Source: Quercus robur (taxonomy: Eukaryota; Streptophyta; Magnoliopsida; Fagales; Fagaceae). From it: a DNA stretch of 64,000 nucleotides. How positions within the stretch are numbered: position 1 is the first letter of the stretch; each line of letters opens with the position of its first letter. A model generated the notes under the pieces. It was given only the letters and a program-made list of their open reading frames with translations, had not been told where the DNA came from and ran no database searches. Below are positions 22,242 through 34,573 of this stretch, one piece after another. The position numbers and the translations under genes were made by a program. The stretch is from assembly GCF_932294415.1 (NCBI RefSeq), contig NC_065538.1:26561957-26625956 (forward strand), read 5' to 3'.

Positions 22242-24190
22242 AAATTCAATTTAAGACATCGATGGATTATTTATATTAGACAAAAAGTGTAATCCATCAA
22301 ATTTTGTAACATATGCTAAGATTAGTTATCTAAAATTAATTAATATGTAATGTAAGTATTAAGAAAGTAAAAACAGATATAAAAATATACCTTTCTCAAG
22401 AAAAGAAAAGAAAAAAGATATAAAAATATACTTTTTTATTATTGTTGTTGTTTATATTGGAACATGCCCGGAATTACTATTTTTCATCTAATATAAACCT
22501 TATGTACGGTGATTAATTTTTTAAGAATATAGATATTTTACTTTGGTCAAAAGAAGTTTTATTTAATATGAACCCAAATCATTTAAAGAACTAAAAGATC
22601 ATCAAGTATAATATGAAGTTCTGACTTCTGACATAGAAGTTCAGAACTAAAATTGCAGTCTAAGTCCTTTGGAACTAAAATTCATCAAGAATTAAATTCA
22701 AAGCTAAGAATCTTGTAGTTCAATTGATTAATACTTCATAGTGCTTTTAATGGAGATATTTAGGATTTATATCTCCTTCCCTCATCATAATTATCAAATT
22801 ATAAAATAAAATAAATAAATAAATAAATAAGGTTTTAAGCTGAAGTCTTGACAGCTTTCCTTTTAATACTATTTAATTTTCATTTAAAAGCTAAATGATT
22901 TGATAGTGAGTCACCATTTAAAATTTTAGCCTACAATTCTTTTCCCTGCATTTGTACCACTATTGAAGCTTTAATCAGGGTAATTATCATTTCTTTGTGA
23001 CCCAAAAAAAAAAAAAAAAAGAGCCAGAGACAAACTGGGGTTTAAAAGAAGATTAGAACTTTGGATTCATTTTTTTTATTTTTTTTTACTTCTTCTAAAA
23101 ATAACATTTGGTTATAGCAATTACATAAATCAATCAATTAAAATAGTTGGTAAATGTAAATGTGCAATACTATGGACATAAAATAATTTTTAATTTCTTT
23201 TTTCATAGCTTAGTAAATTGTCAATGTTATGATTACAGCAATATGAATTCAATTAGTGACACACATTTATTATATGTCGATAACGATATATCACATTAAT
23301 AATTATGAATGAAATATTTTGTGTCACTAAATTCATTGTTCAAGTACCATAATTGTCTCTACAAATGTCAACCTTAAAGAACTTTTTTGAAGTTACAATC
23401 TGGAGATGCTTTTTTTTTTTTTTTTTAAAATCTTCGAATCCCATATTGCTGGGGAGTTTGGCTCCATATAAAATTTAAGTTTCTTAAGACTGATATGATA
23501 TGGATGCATATAAATTTGCCTCTAAATGCTTTTATATTTCTGATTGCAAGATTAGCTAGAGTATGACAAGTTTCAGTCCAATACATATATGGAGAAGCTA
23601 ACAAATGTGTTGATAGATTAGTTTTTTTGTCAACTTTAACTGGACTTTAAAAAATATATTATTATTATTATTATTATTATTTTGTGTATTTATGATAAGT
23701 TCGAGGTTTTGCAAACCCCTGGACTAGTTTAATTTGTATTTTGAACTGCTATCATTTATATACAGTTACGTTTAAGTAGGAAAGTCATACCACATGTTGC
23801 CCCACCAACTTTTTTTTTTTTTTTTTTTCTAAAAAAAAGAAGATTATATGTATGGGAATTAAAGATCTAAACTCAAGTTGAATTGCATCTTGCACGAGTA
23901 AACAGCAACATTATCACAGATTTTCATTCTATCCAAGTTAGTAAACCAAATTAGAAAATTTTCTTCTTTGTATGGTCGAAACTTGAAACCCATTATCTTG
24001 CACTTAAGCAAATGATTGAGATAATTAGACATGGTCAGAATTTGTAGAATCAACTGCATAAATTTGTACCAGAGAAAATCTCTTCCCAAGTTCACGGGAT
24101 CTAAGCCAAGAAAATCTCATTCTTGTGACTGAGCAGCTTGTTTTGAAACATTCCTATATGTATCAAAGTCCCTCACAAAAAGGGACTGAC
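22242..24190. other. No gene recognised; upstream region of second LEA gene
   Basis: AT-rich DNA with an (AATA)n run near 22810, an (ATT)n run near 23660 and several poly-T runs. Short frames on both strands show no family features. Confidence 0.5.
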
Positions 24191-24194
24191 CGGT

Positions 24195-24270
24195 GCATGC
24201 CATGTGTAAGTAAATGCATGCAAGGAGGGTTGCAAATGGTAAAAATAGGGGACTTACAAACAATATATAA
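24195..24270 (+). promoter_or_regulatory. RY motifs and TATA box of second LEA gene
   Basis: GCATGC at 24195-24200 and ATGCATGCA ending at 24222 contain the RY core CATGC(A) recognised by ABI3/FUS3-type B3 factors. A TATA box (ATATATAA) follows at 24263-24270, about 90 bases before the ATG. This is a seed-type promoter layout; seed expression is inference. Confidence 0.6.
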
Positions 24271-24358
24271 GATTCATCGATCTCTTCAAGCTAATAATTC
24301 AAACTTAATTCATTTGAAACTTGGTTCATTCATTCATATATCAAAAGGAATAAATACA

Positions 24359-25170
24359 ATGGCAAGCCGCCAGGATATTGGAAACAAGGCAGGCGAAATC
24401 ACAGGTCAAGCTCAGGTGATAACCATTCTGACTTCCTTATTTTGCAAGCTTGATAATCTTAATTAGTCTATTATCTTCTCTTTTTTTTTAATGTCAATAT
24501 CACTCCCCTTAATATTGTACAGGTAAAGAAGGATGAGCTTCTGGACCGGGCATCTGATGCAGCTCACTCAGCCCAAAACTCTTCCCCTAACCTCACAGGA
24601 CAAGCCACCAACTTCCTTCAACAGGCAAGTAATTAACTAGCTTTCTTCAAGTCTTACTATGGAAGTGAAAATTTGGCAAATGATGGAAGTAATTTTCATT
24701 TTTTATGGCAAAAGATATATTAACATGCAAGTCATTTTATAAAGGTTTTGATTGTCTTACATCCAATATATATATATAGTATCCATATTCTGATTGAAAT
24801 ACTTTTTTCTCCTTTGGGCAGGTAGGTTAAGGGCGTTGCATAAAAAATGTTACACCTCTCTAGTACTATATGAATATTAAGTGAACACATCGAGTTATAA
24901 AAATCAAATAGTTTATAATATCACTTATTTTCAATTGTTATGTGATTTTGGTTTTAGACGGGTGAGCAAGTAAAGAACATGGCGCAAGGGGCCGCAGTGG
25001 CAGTGAAGAACACACTGGGATTGAACACAGACAGCCCCAACAGCACCAACAATAGGAGCAACACCAACAATCCAAGCAACCCAAATACCGCGAGCAACAT
25101 CAACAATCCAAGCTACCCAAATACCACGAGCAACATCAACAATCCGAGCAACCCAAGTACAAGGATTTGA
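24359..25170 (+). CDS. LEA-type protein with Asn/Pro/Ser-rich repeat tail
   Basis: Three exons join in frame: 24359-24415, 24523-24624 and 24958-25170, 123 residues. Exon 1 encodes MASRQDIGNKAGEITGQAQ, like the N-terminus of group 3 LEA proteins. Exon 2 has DELLDRASDAAHSAQNSS. Exon 3 has the family C-terminal block TGEQVKNMAQGA then VAVKNTLGL. The tail of about 45 residues is made of NNPSNPNTASNI-type repeats (24-36 base DNA repeats). Intron 1 is GT-AG and phase 0; intron 2 uses a GC donor (CAG/GCAAGT) and TTTTAG acceptor. The protein is hydrophilic with no signal peptide. Its role is probably protection during seed drying. It points away from the LEA gene at 15826-16687, with transposons between. 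Confidence 0.78.
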
Positions 25171-26697
25171 AAGTGTTTTTTGATCATTAATTGACTATGG
25201 TTAATATGATCGAACGCCTTTATAACATGCGCCTAATATGGGAATTTGCTATTCCATAATTTGTGGTGCTTATCTTTTGGTTAAGTTCTTGAATTTGTAA
25301 TAACATTTATGATTTAATTCATAAAAGGATCAATAATAAAATTGTATTCCTTTGATCTGTCACTATTCAGTGAGATTGTTCAACAATTGTTGTATGGGTT
25401 CATAGACTACTTTCCGAATAAGAGGATGTATTCCCACCTCATTTATCTCGAAATAAAAAGTTCGAAATGGCTGTTCAAATTTTATCTAGAGCGTTGAGTT
25501 AGGAAAGAATAAGAAAATGATTTTCTTTTGGAATTTCTGATAAGTGATAACTCGCAAGGAGTCAGTACGTACCTCGGTCTTCTCTTGTTGAGTAGCATCT
25601 TTCAGAAGACTATTTTTAGGATGGGATCTAAAGAAGAAAGAGCTCATGCGTAGCATATATGCTGTGTGTGTCTATGGGTTTGATTTTGGGATGGGTATTG
25701 ATTGTGACGGTGGTAGACTGGTAGTTGGTTTTGATTGTGGTGGTGGCGGCTTGTTTTAATTGTGCGGGTGATGAATGTAGAGGATGAGAGAGACAGAGAG
25801 GTGAGGAAGAGAGATAAATGAGAGTGAAATGCATAAAAATTAGATAGTGTTGGGGTTGATGTGAAAAATAAGAAATAAGATATTAGGTGAATTGTATAAT
25901 GATAGTAAAGTAGAGAAAGTAGTTATTTACATGGTAAATTGACAATTTTTTTAAACTTCTGGATGCTAAAGCTCTAACAAAATAAAAATTTTCTCTTTTA
26001 TTTATTTTTCTAAATATGAAATTTGATAATGATGGTAATTATTATTAAGCTTTTGTTATGATTGAGATTTTTATTTTATTTTATAATTTGATGGTTACAA
26101 TGAGGATGGGGAGGGAAAGGATTTAAATCCTGGATGTCCCCATTGAAAACATCAGAAGAAAACACCAGAAGTGTCAATTAAGATATGAGACTTTTAGCCT
26201 GAGAATATACAGAACTATCTATTGTACTATTAATGAAAATATAGTTTGATAAGATTCTAAAGAAGGATTTAAATGTAGAATATAATTTAAACTCAATTAA
26301 AGCTATATATATATATATATATAAAATAATGATGTCAAAATTGTGAGGCTTAGAAGTTTATATATAATCCCCCCCTTCCCCCCCCCCCCCCCCCCCCCCC
26401 ACCCAAACTCCTTTAATACCTTATCAAATTTTCAGATTAGTTTGCCTCTTTAACCAAGAGTCAGGAGATAAGTATTACATTTAAAAAAAAAAAAAAAATC
26501 TTAATAATGGACTTACAATAGTTTTTATTTTCTAATATTTATTAGAAGTCTCAAGACACTTTTGGTGTTTAATAATAATTGAAATTCAATATTTTTGAGG
26601 GAATGTTGACTAGCTGATCCATGGGTTTATGGGTCAACAAGTTGCTGCTACTGCAAAGTTTCAAAATTTGGGAAATATACTTCATGCTGGCACCCCT
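25171..26697. other. No gene recognised; low-complexity runs
   Basis: Contains (TA)n near 26307-26322 and a long C-run near 26370-26400. The short minus-strand frame at 25834-25628 is low complexity and has no family features. Confidence 0.5.
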
Positions 26698-26705
26698 AGC
26701 TCTCT

Positions 26706-27030
26706 AAGGCAATGTTTGGATACACGTTGCGTTTTGCTGCGTTTAGTTTCCTGCGTTTTCCCTTTTTTTTTTTTTTTTTTTTGCACGCATTTTCCCCTAA
26801 CAAGCGGCTACTGTTCATGCACTATACATGAACAGTAGCCGCAACTTTTGACCAGTCTTCCATGAACAGTGCATCCATGCACTGTTCACAAACCCACAAA
26901 TTTCATTTTTTATCAACTTTTTCATTAAAAATGGGTCCCACGGTATTATTCACACATTTTAAAATTATTTTGCTACAGTGTTTTCAGTTTTCAGTTTCAG
27001 CAAAATAAGTTCTATCCAAACAGACCCTAA
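26706..27030. mobile_element. hAT-like MITE
   Basis: The left end AAGGCAATGTTTGGATAC mirrors the right end (reverse complement TTAGGGTCTGTTTGGATAG), and TTTTGCTG is shared further in. The flanks AGCTCTCT (26698-26705) and AGCTCTGA (27031-27038) match at six of eight positions, fitting a worn 8-base duplication. Inside is an inverted pair of CATGAACAGT motifs. Confidence 0.6.
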
Positions 27031-27461
27031 AGCTCTGAATTTAAAGTAGCTAAAGGAAATCCTTGTTGGCTTTTAAGATGTGCTTAAAGTTGCATCATTT
27101 TCGAAAGTTTTTTGTTAGTTTGAACCAAAGTCATCTATAGCCAATGTTTTTTTTTGCTGAGAGCTAACTAGTTGAAGATGTTATGAAGGTAATATAGAGA
27201 AATTTATTTAAACTAGCATGATTTGGCTATTTAGTTGTCACATGGCTAAAACTATTATGGGGTTGTATAGAAATTCATCTATTTCAATAAAGTTTGCTAT
27301 TTTTGTCTCAATTAATATTTTTGGATTAATTGTGTTTTTGATCTTGCTAATTATTGTTACACAGACAAAATTATATATTGACATACACACTCTAGTTGAA
27401 TATCATGTTTTTGAAAACACAATTCCAATTTTATATATATATATATATATATATAATACAT
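27031..27461. other. No feature recognised
   Basis: AT-rich sequence ending in a (TA)n run near 27435-27455. The open frame at 27218-27490 is low complexity. Confidence 0.5.
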
Positions 27462-28590
27462 TTATTCAATCATTAAATTTTTATTTTTGATAAAATTTTC
27501 TATCATTACATAAAATTTTCACTTTTGGATTTACCCATCACATGGCACTCCTTGGAATCACACAGATACCACCTTTAAATACATCCTAAATATATACACA
27601 ACAACTATAGACCTAGGTTGTCCAAGGACTTGCCCAACTTGACCCAGTTCCTAATTGACTAGATCCAAGTGGATTGACGACCGATCTGATGCTTGTGGTT
27701 GTTTTCGAAAGTTCCCCTCCAAAACCCAATGACGGAGAGTCGAGTGGCAGGCAAAACTCGATTCAACGTTATTCAACCAATGAAGGAACTCAAGTTTGCT
27801 ATGTAACTCGAGTTCCATACAAAATAGCCATCAAGTTTGCCGTGTAACTTGATGGCTATTTTTTATAGAACTCGAGTTCTTGGAACTCAAGTTACACGAC
27901 AAACTTGAGTTTCAAAATAGTGGTAGATCACTAATTATTTCACAAACTGTGGTAGAACACTAATAATAATTTCTATCAAAGAAGGTATTTGGTCATTTTT
28001 ACCCCATATTTGACAATATCTCCATTAGATTTTGTGAGATCGTGTCGAATCTTCGTCCTTTTTTGCCTCTCCCCATTGTTATCTCACTGAATCTTTGCCA
28101 TTTTCAACCTATAACACATTTATTCAATCATTAAAATTTTCTTTTTGATAAAATATTCTATCATTACATAAAATTTTCACTTTTGGGTTTACCCATCACA
28201 TGACACTCTTTGGAATCACATAGATACCACATTTAAATACATCCTAAATATATACACAACAAATATAGACCAAGGCTATCCAAGGATTCATGCAACTTGA
28301 CCCACTTGCCCTAATTGACTAGATCTAAGCGAACCGACAATCGATTTGATGCTTGTGGTTGTTGTCGACAAGTTTCCCTCCAAAACCCAGCAACAGAGAG
28401 TCGAGTGGCAGGTCTCTCCATCCAAAACTCGATTCAACCCGATTCGACCAATGAAGGAAGCAAAATTTGATGAGATCTCCACCCTATTTGACAATATCTC
28501 CATTGGATTTGGTGAGATCTTGTCTAATCTTCACCCTTTTTTGCCTCTCCCCACTGTTATCTCACTGAATCTTTGCCATTTTCAACCTCT
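27462..28590. repeat. Segmental tandem duplication, one copy with a palindromic insert
   Basis: Unit 1 (about 27462-28110) and unit 2 (about 28118-28590) align along their length: TCTATCATTACATAAAATTT, CTTTAAATACATCCTAAATA, GATGCTTGTGGTTG and CTCACTGAATCTTTGCC occur in both. Unit 1 is about 180 bases longer because of a block at about 27788-28000 that begins with a hairpin: AAAATAGCCATCAAGTT pairs perfectly with its reverse complement across an 8-base loop. No function is apparent. Confidence 0.8.
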
Positions 28591-28927
28591 CCGATGGTGA
28601 TCTATTCACTCACTACCCGTGGGACGCTTGATCAGTTCAATTCACCACTTCTTTCCAATCAACGACAAGTTGAGTTTTCCTCCACTCAATTAGATTGGGT
28701 CAAGTGTGGGTTGAGCACAAACTTGACCTAGACCAACTTATAAACACCCCTACTACATATAGCATTTCCATAAGTTCAAACCACAACAACTTTGCTATTG
28801 TTTCTATATTATTATTTTTTTTTTTTTTAAAAGGCAAATGTGAATCAAAAACTTGTACCTAGTCATAAATTAGGACTCGGGAGTCGTTGTCCATTTATAA
28901 TATGACTATGCTCACATATAGAGGTTA
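28591..28927. other. No feature recognised
   Basis: Ordinary AT-rich sequence between the tandem duplication and the foldback element. Confidence 0.5.
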
Positions 28928-28936
28928 TTTATTTTA

Positions 28937-29335
28937 GGCAAAAATGGAATTTACACCCATTAACTTTACCAATAAATTATTTTAATTCTTTAAAATTGAA
29001 GTTAGTCATTTTAGTACAATAACTTTACTCCAAAATCATTTTTATCCTTTAAGTTTAAAATTGGTCATTTTAGTCCAGTGGTTTTATCAAAAAATCATTT
29101 TAGTATTATAATTTAATAGTTTTGAGTGATTTTTGGGCAATATTATTGGACTAAGTGAGTCCTTAAAGGACTAAAAAAAAATTGGGAAAAATTATTGGAC
29201 TAAAATGACTAACTTCAAACTTAAAGAGTAAAATGATTTTTAGGCAAATTTCCCGAACTAAAATGACTAATTTCAAACTTAAAGGACCAAAATAATACTT
29301 TGGCAAAGTCAGTGGATGTAAATTGTAATTTTGCC
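28937..29335. mobile_element. Small foldback Mutator-like element
   Basis: The ends GGCAAAAATGGAATTTACA and (reverse complement) GGCAAAATTACAATTTACA start inverted arms of about 180 bases, so nearly the whole 399-base element folds back. The flanks TTTATTTTA (28928-28936) and TTTATTTTC (29336-29344) are a 9-base duplication with one mismatch. Confidence 0.75.
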
Positions 29336-29404
29336 TTTATTTTCTAACAATGCACAATTTTTTTTCCTATTTTTTTTTATTTTATTTTTGTTGAGAAACT
29401 ACTG

Positions 29405-29448
<44 letters not shown>

Positions 29449-30329
29449 GCCAAAATTCAAAGAAAATCCAATTAGATTTCAATTGGATTCTCAATTTTGC
29501 ACCATGTGTCCCATTTAATTTTTAATTTTTGTATCAAGTTAATTGTCCAAATCCAATTAGATTATAAATTGGATTTCAATTGAAGTCCAATTTTGTACCA
29601 CGTGTCCATCTAATTTTTTTTTTTTTTTTTTATAATTTTTTTGGCAAGTGAATTATTGGGTGCAAAAATCAAAGAATCTAAATCCAATTAAATTATACAC
29701 ACACACACACAATGAAAAACCATTACATATTTTAAAAATGTTTGGTTTAAAAAATGTGTAAGCTAATACCATGTATAATTTGAACTACTTCTCAAAAAAA
29801 TATATAATTTGAACCATGTAATTGCAATAGTTTTTAATTGTACCAGTGCATATACATGAAGTTACACACTAATATATATATAAATAAATAAATATATATA
29901 TATATATATATATTAAAAGCCAACTCAGAAAAAATCCAATTAGATTTCAATTGGATTATCAATTTTGTGCAATGCGTCTCATCTAATTTTTAATTTTTGT
30001 GTCAAGTGAGTTATTGTGTAAAAATAAATGAGTCTAAATTCAATTAAATTCTAAATTGGATATCAATTAGAATCCAATTTTGCACCACGTGTCAATCTAA
30101 TTTTTAAATTTTTGTGGTAAGTGCTTTATCAAGTGCAAAAACTGAAAAGTCTAAATCTATTTAAATTCTCATTATATATTTTAAGAAATGTACGGTTTAA
30201 AAAATGTGTAAGCTAATACCATGTATAATTTGAACATTTTCTCAACAAAAAAAAAAAAAATCATTTGAACCGTGTAATTGTTATTGTTTTTAATTGTACT
30301 TATGTATATACACGGGGTTACATACTAGT
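29405..30329. repeat. Two tandem copies of a Helitron-like, non-coding element
   Basis: Each copy begins with (TA)n followed by ATTAAAAGCCAA and has TCCAATTAGATTTCAATTGG, a CACGTGTC/T segment and GTGTAAGCTAATACCATGT. The second ends CACGGGGTTACATACTAGT, which resembles the hairpin plus CTAG/T end of plant Helitrons. The first ends in a worn form of the same. Related copies lie at 46323-48195. Helitron assignment is tentative. Confidence 0.5.
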
Positions 30330-30339
30330 TGTGGGTTTT

Positions 30340-32396
30340 TTTTTTTTTTTTTTTTATAGCACCCAGGCCCAAATAGAAATGAGGACCTATAGACACTCGA
30401 TTTTGCACCCATGATTTGATCAAGGAAGATGACTGGAGTGACCATCCACGTACCCAAAAAAAAAAAGTCATTCTTGCATCACACGCATCATTTTATTCTT
30501 GCATCACATGCATCATTTTTCCTTTGCATTACATGCATTAATTCATTCATTGCATATCATAAAAATGAACTTGAGATTCTAACGATCGCAATGGTGTTTC
30601 CGGTTTCCGAATCGGACCGTCGGATCGAAGGATATCGCATGATCAAGTTTGCACGGTCACCATGCATTGTGTCTAGGTAGAATCAACCACACATGATCAA
30701 TTTAAATTAATTTTGATTGGTTAAACAATTAAAAGTAATTTAATAATTTTGTGATTAGTTGATAATTAGTGTTTAAAATAGGGATGCATGCATGGGAATA
30801 AAAGGGATGATTGGATAACAATAAAACTGTGGATAATTTGAACTTTATGAAGATTTATTTTAAGGGATTTATCCACAAGATAATTGTTCAAGATAATCAC
30901 TCTTAAAAATGCCTAAATTATCCAAAAAAGAGACAAAAAATCATAAACGGAGGTTGAAAACATGTCTAGGTACAAGGATCGGCCAAAAATCCCTAGAAAG
31001 AGAGACCAAATGGCACCCGAACACGAAAGCGCGTTCAGCCTCCAAGAGCTAGTTCAGCACTTTTGGAGTGCCGAATTGCCATCATGTGAGCTTTGGCCCA
31101 ACGGCCTTCGGGTGACAATAAGGCACACCCTTTTTCAATCTTTTCGCAAAAGGATGCGGCTGAATTCAAAGCCTAATCATCTGTACCTATTTTTTAGAGT
31201 CTTCTGGCCTCTATAAATAGAGAGTGAACCTCATAATTCAACACCTTTTTTTTACGCTCTAAGAGGCATACGTTTTTTACTCTTAAACCACACATATTTT
31301 CTGATCATCTCTTTGAGTGTTGTTGCAAAATTAGGGTTTTTAGGTTTCAAAGAGAATTGAACAAATTTCTTTGAACCCTAAAATATCTTCTCAAGAACAA
31401 AGTGTGCTTATGCAAGAGGTTTTTTCCTTCACCGTTCTCTTGTGATGTGATGATGCATATTATATTTGTTTCTTTTTCAAATATCTATGAATTGTTAATT
31501 GTCCTTTTGTTTAAAGTATGATATTTTCTATATGATTGTTATAATCTTTTTCTTGAATGTCAATAAATTGGCATGTGAACAATTATTTTTCTTAAAACAA
31601 AACAAATCTACATCTTTATAAGATGTAGATCTGAATTTTTTCTCAATATAAAAATAGATCTACATCTTCCTTAGATGTAGATCTGAGTTTTCTCAAACAA
31701 AAAGAGATCTGCATCTTTATGAGATGCAGATCTAAATTTTTCTCAAATTTGATTTTCTTAATACATGCAAATTGTTGAAATAAAGAAAGAAATTATGTAT
31801 TGCTATGTCTGTGTTTATTTTAATTCATGATTGCATAAATTTAGTTTATGAGTGGAATTCTCTTCTTAGAAAATCTTTTTTTTAAATATATAGCAAAACA
31901 GATCTGAATTTTTATCATCAAAAACCACTTTTTTTTACATACAACAAAACATATATGATATTTTGACAAATCAAAATTGTTTTTTTTTTTACAATAAAAA
32001 TAGATCTGATTTTTTCAACAAAAGAAGAGATTTCATACATACATAAATTTGTGTGATTTAATTTTTCATTCATATGTTCAACATATCATGACATGCATTA
32101 TGCATAGCATAGTACATTAGTCACAAGAGTCTAGAAGACCAGACTTTGTCTAGACGAAATGGGTAACACCTCCCCATTCCGTAACCTAGCTTTTGGATTT
32201 AGGTTTTTGGTTTAGTAGATCTAGCCTTATCTTCATTTGTTTTGGGTAGAATGTAACTAGGACAATAAGCCATGTAAATATTTGGTAGATTGTAACTAGG
32301 ACCCAAAGCTATGCAACTTTTTAATTTTCTTTCAGATATGTAATTTTATTCAATCAATGAATGGAACTATTTAGTCATGTATTTTGTAATTAGTAT
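30340..32396 (+). mobile_element. LTR-like sequence split by the second gypsy element
   Basis: The sequence shows a promoter-like layout: a long AT-rich upstream part, a strong TATA box (CTATAAATAGAG near 31210), a leader with pyrimidine-rich segments and three hairpins. It then runs into the gypsy insertion at 32397 and continues after 44902, where AAGTGGTGACTCCATACCAC may be a primer-binding-site region. No coding sequence of the outer element is visible, and neither of its ends can be defined. Confidence 0.35.
31606..31733. repeat. Three tandem hairpins with a compensatory base change
   Basis: Palindromes at 31606-31630, 31656-31684 and 31705-31733 share AGATCTACATCT paired with its complement over 3-5 base loops. 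In the third both arms changed together (AGATCTGCATCT with AGATGCAGATCT), so the 12-base stem stays perfect. They lie about 400-530 bases after the TATA box at 31210. Confidence 0.85.
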
Positions 32397-33172
32397 TGTT
32401 GGGTTAAGGGCCCAAATCATATATTAAGCCTTAGGCTTTGGCCGAGAGTATGAGTAGTCAGAGGACGAATGAATGGTAATGAATGGTTCAAACCCAATAC
32501 TTAATGGGCAAAATACAAATGAAAGGGTGGTCCGAGGAGGAATATCTCCTCGGACATGATAAATACAGCTCAAATATGCATTCCAACAATCAAGGTGACC
32601 TTCCAGGAAACTCTAGTGATAAGGACGTGCATCATAAGCGTATAAGAATTATGGGAACTTAGAAATATCTAAGGGAAAGATGCAACCACCGCACTGAATG
32701 CACTGCAGCTACTTTTCTAGCCGCATTTATGTTGAGGAGACCCCTGAACAGTGCTGCCTTGGATACCACAACTAATAGAAAGCCAGTAAGGGTGTTTGAT
32801 GGGACGAGCACTCAAGTAAGGTCTCAAATGATCAACAAGTGTAGGATCAAGATAGTCCGATGAGAGATATATAATGGAAGAGGCCCTCTATGAGGAGGGG
32901 ATCGGAAAAATAGAAAAAGAATACTATAGCAATCAAAATCGTACTTGTACTCGACCGTTATTGATCTATATGGAAAAATACCTCCTTGGACAGTAAGTTC
33001 ATTCAGATTATTACCTCTTATTTGTGCTTGATTGTCACCTAATTTTATATTAGCCGTTATCCAATTCACTAGGGCCTAATTCTTTAATCCACTTTCTCCA
33101 AATTTATTGTACTAGGCTCACTAGGCCAATATCTCACACACTTTGGGCTCGGGCTAAAAACATGACCTTACA
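32397..33172 (+). repeat. 5' LTR of second gypsy element
   Basis: TGTTGGGTTAAGG to CATGACCTTACA, 776 bases, followed by AT and the primer binding site. A TATA-like ATATATAA lies at 32867-32874. Confidence 0.92.
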
Positions 33173-33174
33173 AT

Positions 33175-33190
33175 TGGCGCCATTTGTGGG
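33175..33190 (+). other. Primer binding site
   Basis: TGGCGCCATTTGTGGG two bases after the 5' LTR. The first seven bases fit the 3' end of plant tRNA-Asp as in many Tat and Athila elements; the rest matches poorly, so the tRNA is tentative. Confidence 0.65.
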
Positions 33191-33246
33191 TAGAACTTGT
33201 GCAACAGTCGTCTATGGTAGGATCAGGTCCCCATCAATAAGAATCC

Positions 33247-34482
33247 ATGGGTTCCCAACGACAAGATGACTTCCTTAACCTTGAACGCAGGCGAGATCAG
33301 GAAGGTAGCGTACACACCACCTATACTAGTAGAAGTCACTCTCGAGTTGGAAGTCATGTCTCTCAGGAACAGAACAACGGAGCCATGCAAAGGGAGATTG
33401 ACCATCTAAAGAAGGAGTTATGCCACGCGCGACAAAGACAAACTCCCTTTTAGTCTGACTCCTCTTCTAATAATGAAAATGATGGTAGTTATCTTCGTAG
33501 ATCGATGACTCCTTCTAGTGAGTCTTTCTCGTATGAAAAGGAACACCACCATGAACGTAGATACAAGAGCTTGACTTGTAAAGGCCTGGAAAATGACGCT
33601 ATGAGTGAAGCGTTGAACTAGATTTCCAAGTCGCCCTTCACGCGTAAGATTGAAGGGGCACGGCGGTTCCATCAGCCAACATTCACCATCTACAATGGTC
33701 AAACGGACCTTATGGAGCATGTGAGCCACTTCAATCAGAGAATGGCTCTCCATCCCAAAGACGAAGCCTTGATGTGCAAGGTGTTCCCATCCAATCTAGG
33801 ACCCGTAACGATGAGATGGTTCGACAGCCTAAGGGCAAATTCCATAGATTCCTTCAAAGAGCTCACCTGGGCATTTGGCTCTCATTTTATTACGTGTACC
33901 AAGGTCCCTCGGCCCATAGATTCCGTACTATGTCTATCTATGCAAGAAGGAGAGACTCTGAAAACTTACTCAGACAGGTACTGGGAGATGTTCAACGAAA
34001 TAGATGGTGACTTTGAAGACATGGCCATCAGTACTTTTAAGGTTGGCCTCCCAACTGAGCACAGTTTACGGAAGTCTCTTATTGGCAAACCTATCACCAG
34101 TGTGCGCCAACTTATGGACCGAATTGATAAGTACAAAAGGGTTGAAGAAGACCAGCAACAAGGGAAAGGAAAAGCTAAGGTTATCCTTCAGTAGAGGAGG
34201 GATTTCAGGTTGGACCAGTACTATAACAACAGGCGGCCTTGGAAAGACTTTGCTGGACAGTCTGGGTCTGCTAATACTCAGGCGGTTAATGCGGTGTTCC
34301 GAGAACCGATGCATCATGTCCTAGAGAAGATAAAGAATAAACTATTCTTCAAACGGCCAAACAAGATGGTTGGAAACCCCATAAGGCGTAACCAGAGCCT
34401 TTATTGCCAATACCATCAGGACCAGGGACACATCACCGAGGACTGCAGGAATTTGTGGGATCATTTGGACCAACTAGTCTGA
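33247..34482 (+). pseudogene. gag pseudogene of second gypsy element
   Basis: The N-terminal part (MGSQRQDDFLNLERRRDQE) ends in a stop near 33451. The capsid region is recognisable (IYNGQTDLMEHVSHFNQRMA, WFDSLRANSIDSFKELTWAF, GETLKTYSDRYWEMFNEIDG) and a zinc knuckle CQYHQDQGHITEDC follows, matching the first element. In-frame stops near 33619 and 34192 and a frame shift before the protease inactivate it. Confidence 0.85.
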
Positions 34483-34573
34483 GAAGGAAAACTCAAGCAG
34501 CTTTTGCATCACTCAGTGGTGAGGGGGCCCAGATAAATTCAAAACTCGGAGAGATGATTCCTTAAGACCTCTC

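Noticed and set aside
32824..33069. Minus-strand frame within the 5' LTR
   Set aside because: It lies in LTR sequence, is broken in the 3' LTR copy and has no motif.
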